From: Ephydatia muelleri
Lineage: Eukaryota; Porifera; Demospongiae; Spongillida; Spongillidae
DNA: 64,000 nt
NCBI GenBank assembly: GCA_013339895.1
Contig: JABACO010000012.1
Location: 1,150,023 to 1,214,022, forward strand
Direction of reading: 5' to 3'
Translations under genes and position numbers: made by a program
Part shown: piece after piece, positions 61,520 through 64,000 of the stretch
Position numbering within the stretch: position 1 is the stretch's first letter
Layout of the letters: each line of letters begins with the position of its first letter
The notes under the pieces: generated by a model
What the model saw: only the letters and a program-made list of their open reading frames with translations
What the model was told of the DNA's origin: nothing
Database searches by the model: none

Positions 61520-61714
61520 AGAGATGAGAACGGAGTATGCAAAAGTGTGCAACAGTGTGCAATAGTATGCAGAAAAGGCAGATGTTCCCCTGATCAAACG
61601 ATGCTTAATGCATGTGTGGAGAGGGTTAAACTATGCCGATCTAACAGAGCAATGGGGTTACACTGCACTTTAGCTAAACAGGTGCAAGTCGATACAGAAG
61701 GGTTAATTAACCAG
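61520..61714 (+). CDS. probable exon of a downstream cysteine-rich gene
   Basis: A 195-bp open stretch between a strong acceptor (TTTCTTCCACCTGCAG) and a donor (CCAG/GTAGGG), phase 0 at both ends. It encodes 65 residues with seven cysteines: NGVCKSVQQCAIVCRKGRC, then nine residues, C, six residues, C. No family was recognised. The C-x9-C-x6-C spacing recurs in the next exon, which argues against chance. Confidence 0.45.
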
Positions 61715-61715
61715 G

Positions 61716-61842
61716 TAGGGAGTGGGGAGGAGGGAAGAGGAAAGAGGAGGATGAGGTACAGGGGTGGAGGGAAAAGGGAGGAGAGGAGGAGAAGAGGTAT
61801 GAGGGAGGAGGGGAAGAGGGAATGGGGAGGGGAGAAGGGATA
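61716..61842. repeat. purine-rich GGAGG/GAAGAGG tract
   Basis: Homopurine low-complexity sequence filling the intron between the two cysteine-rich exons. Confidence 0.85.
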
Positions 61843-61867
61843 ATGTTACATGGTTGATGTTTACCAG

Positions 61868-61970
61868 ACTCCCCCACACCTTGAGAAGCCATGTGTGGTA
61901 TCTGACCCTCATTCCTCAATGTGTCAACACAACATCACAATGTGTGAGGTGTCCATTGATGACACCACAG
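61868..61970 (+). CDS. second probable exon of the cysteine-rich gene
   Basis: The acceptor GATGTTTACCAG opens phase 0, matching the previous exon. It encodes TPPHLEKPCVVSDPHSSMC then QHNITMCEVSIDDTT, with C-x9-C-x6-C and an NIT sequon. The donor ACAG/GTGACA leaves phase 1, common for extracellular modules. I could not find the next exon, which may be beyond the satellite or the window. Confidence 0.42.
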
Positions 61971-62000
61971 GTGACAACATGACTCTCTGACAATGATACA

Positions 62001-62192
62001 CCCCTGCCAATGGTGCTAACAGCCAACACCCCTGGCAATGGTGCTACCAGCCAACACCCCTGCCAATGGTGCTAACAGCCAACACCCCTGCCAATGGTGC
62101 TAACAGCCAACACCCCTGCCAATGGTGCTACCAGCCAACACCCCTGCCAATGGTGCTACCAGCCAACACCCCTGCCAATGGTGCTACATGTA
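62001..62192. repeat. 28-bp minisatellite, ~7 copies
   Basis: Unit CCCCTGCCAATGGTGCTAAC plus AGCCAACA, with A/C variation at one site. Confidence 0.93.
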
Positions 62193-62399
62193 CAGTAGAA
62201 CACCTAAACATGCCAGACACTTTTGGGACCGTATTCAAGTGTCCTGGTTATCATGGTATCCTCTTTTTTAGGGGCTTGAACTTTCCAAGTAAGTTGTTTG
62301 AGACCTAGAGATAGCTAGTGTTTTCTTTATTGCTCAAGGTGTCCTATTTCAGGGAGCTCACATTTAGAGGTTCCACTGTATACAAGCATCACGGGTTGC

Positions 62400-63462
62400 T
62401 TCAACCCACCACACACTCTCACAGCACACACACATCCCACCACTCCCAAAAAACATGCACACATACACATACACCGCTGGATCTACACACATGTACACAC
62501 ACGCATGGATCTACACACATGTACACACACACACCCACACACATGTACACACGCACACCCACACACATGTACACACACGCATGGATCTACACACATGTAC
62601 ACACGCACACCCACACACATGTACACACGCACACCCACACACATGTACACACACGCATGGATCTACACACATGTACACACGCACACCCACACACATGTAC
62701 ACACGCACACCCACACACATGTACACACACGCATGGATCTACACACATGTACACACGCACACCCACACACATGTACACACGCACACCCACACACATGTAC
62801 ACACACGCATGAATCTACACACATGTACACACGCACGCCTACACACATGTACACAAGCACACCCACACACATGTACACACACGCATGAATCTACACACAT
62901 GTACACACGCACGCCTACACACATGTACACAAGCACACCCACACACATGTACACACACGCATGGATCTACACACATGTACACACGCACGCCTACACACAT
63001 GTACACACGCACACCCACACACATGTACACACACGCATGAATCTACACACATGTACACACGCACGCCTACACACATGTACACAAGCACACCCACACACAT
63101 GTACACACACGCATGGATCTACACACATGTACACACGCACGCCTACACACATGTACACACGCACACCCACACACATGTACACACACGCATGAATCTACAC
63201 ACATGTACACACGCACGCCTACACACATGTACACAAGCACACCCACACACATGTACACATGCACACCCACACACATGTACACACACGCACACCCACACAC
63301 ATGTACACATGCACGCCTACACACATGTACACACGCACACCCACACACATGTACACACGCACACCCACACACATGTACACATGCACACCCACACACATGT
63401 ACACATGCACACCCACACACATGTACACACGCACACCCACACCCACACACATGTACACTGTG
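62400..63462. repeat. CA-rich satellite with 76-bp higher-order unit
   Basis: Basic units ACACACATGTACACACGCAC and CACCCAC are organised into 76-bp repeats marked by GCATGGATCT or GCATGAATCT once per unit (62580-63190). They decay into simpler 24-26-bp units at the right. All His/Thr- and Cys/Val-rich ORFs here are artefacts. Confidence 0.93.
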
Positions 63463-63657
63463 ATGGATACAATACTATCCAATCTAAAACAGCCATGTAC
63501 GTGTAGTACCTTTCCCTAGAGCCAAATTCTCCTGCACCAAAGATATTCATTTGCAAAGGTACCCACCGTCTCCACCATGAACACAACAACACAAAGCAAC
63601 AAAACATTCTACAAAAGTTCAGGCCAATAGCACCCTATAGTATAATCGGGTACCCAG

Positions 63658-63709
<52 letters not shown>

Positions 63710-63835
63710 CACACAAACAAGTATACACACACATACACCACACACACCCATGAACACACCATGTACACACACACCACACACCCATGAACACACACACACA
63801 CATGTACTTAGGCACACAAACTCATGTTATACACA
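63658..63835. repeat. (CA)n microsatellite
   Basis: About 48 bp of near-pure CA (63660-63707) followed by interrupted ACACACCCATGAACAC units. Confidence 0.95.
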
Positions 63836-64000
63836 CACATGCCACATACTTGCAAAGAAAAGGGACGTAACACTCCAAGATCATAATGTACATGTAATCT
63901 GAAGTGTCTCTACACAGCAATTCTTTACACACACAGCAATTCTTTACAGACTGACTCATGGAGTTATAAGGCAATGATTCACCATACATTTCAACACAAG
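63836..64000. other. right edge, nothing recognised
   Basis: Unique non-coding sequence with a short direct repeat of ACACAGCAATTCTTTACA at ~63.91-63.95 kb. Confidence 0.4.

Noticed and set aside
62272-62287. Possible 16-bp micro-exon between TTTTTTAG and GTAAGT
   Set aside because: Splice-like ends occur, but the length and lack of frame support make chance more likely.
62318-63607. ORFs up to 245 codons on both strands
   Set aside because: They are translations of the 76-bp CA-rich satellite, with no splice sites or non-repetitive sequence.

Overview
The window is nuclear DNA from an animal. It has GT-AG introns, abundant CA/TG microsatellites and minisatellites, and a recognisable TGF-beta type I receptor serine/threonine kinase, a family known only from Metazoa. 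No rRNA, tRNA, CRISPR array or bacterial operon signal is visible. A sponge or other early-branching animal is a reasonable guess, but the sequence alone does not prove it.

Region 1 (1-44889, minus strand) is one enormous gene that runs off the left edge. A small first exon encodes a signal peptide and is followed by three giant exons of 6.6 kb, 11.3 kb and at least 24.8 kb. The predicted product exceeds 14,300 residues and consists almost entirely of about 111 tandem copies of one ~128-residue domain. Each copy carries DTTPPxLxSFxLDMNTG, then LTLTFSETVNxSS, then YTLTGG, then DLNxIK, then LATSxNNTF, then DMSGNPVVPI. The three introns I can define are all phase 1. One of them is filled by a ~25-copy 38-bp satellite. 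The long frame is broken by about 14 single-base shifts, mostly in two clusters (21.2-23.4 kb and 40.4-42.0 kb). I recognise no named gene. It looks like a secreted or surface-anchored, heavily N-glycosylated rod of Ig-like beta-sandwich domains, possibly calcium-stabilised.

Region 2 (44.9-55.8 kb) is gene-poor. It holds a MITE-like inverted-repeat element (46.5-47.1 kb), an 86-bp near-perfect palindrome (47.7 kb), a 1.26-kb element with 15-bp terminal inverted repeats and a 10-12-bp flanking direct repeat (48.0-49.2 kb), a nested inverted duplication with a foldback inside it (50.0-51.5 kb), an E-box cluster (53.5-53.8 kb), and simple repeats.

Region 3 (55.8-60.3 kb, plus strand) is the TGF-beta/BMP type I receptor, with six exons in view: activin-type ectodomain, transmembrane segment, a degenerate GS segment, and a complete kinase. 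Its signal-peptide exon was not found. The giant gene and the receptor are divergently transcribed across about 11 kb.

Region 4 (60.3-64.0 kb) has two probable cysteine-rich exons of a further plus-strand gene (61.5-62.0 kb), a 28-bp minisatellite, and a 1-kb CA-rich satellite with a 76-bp higher-order unit.
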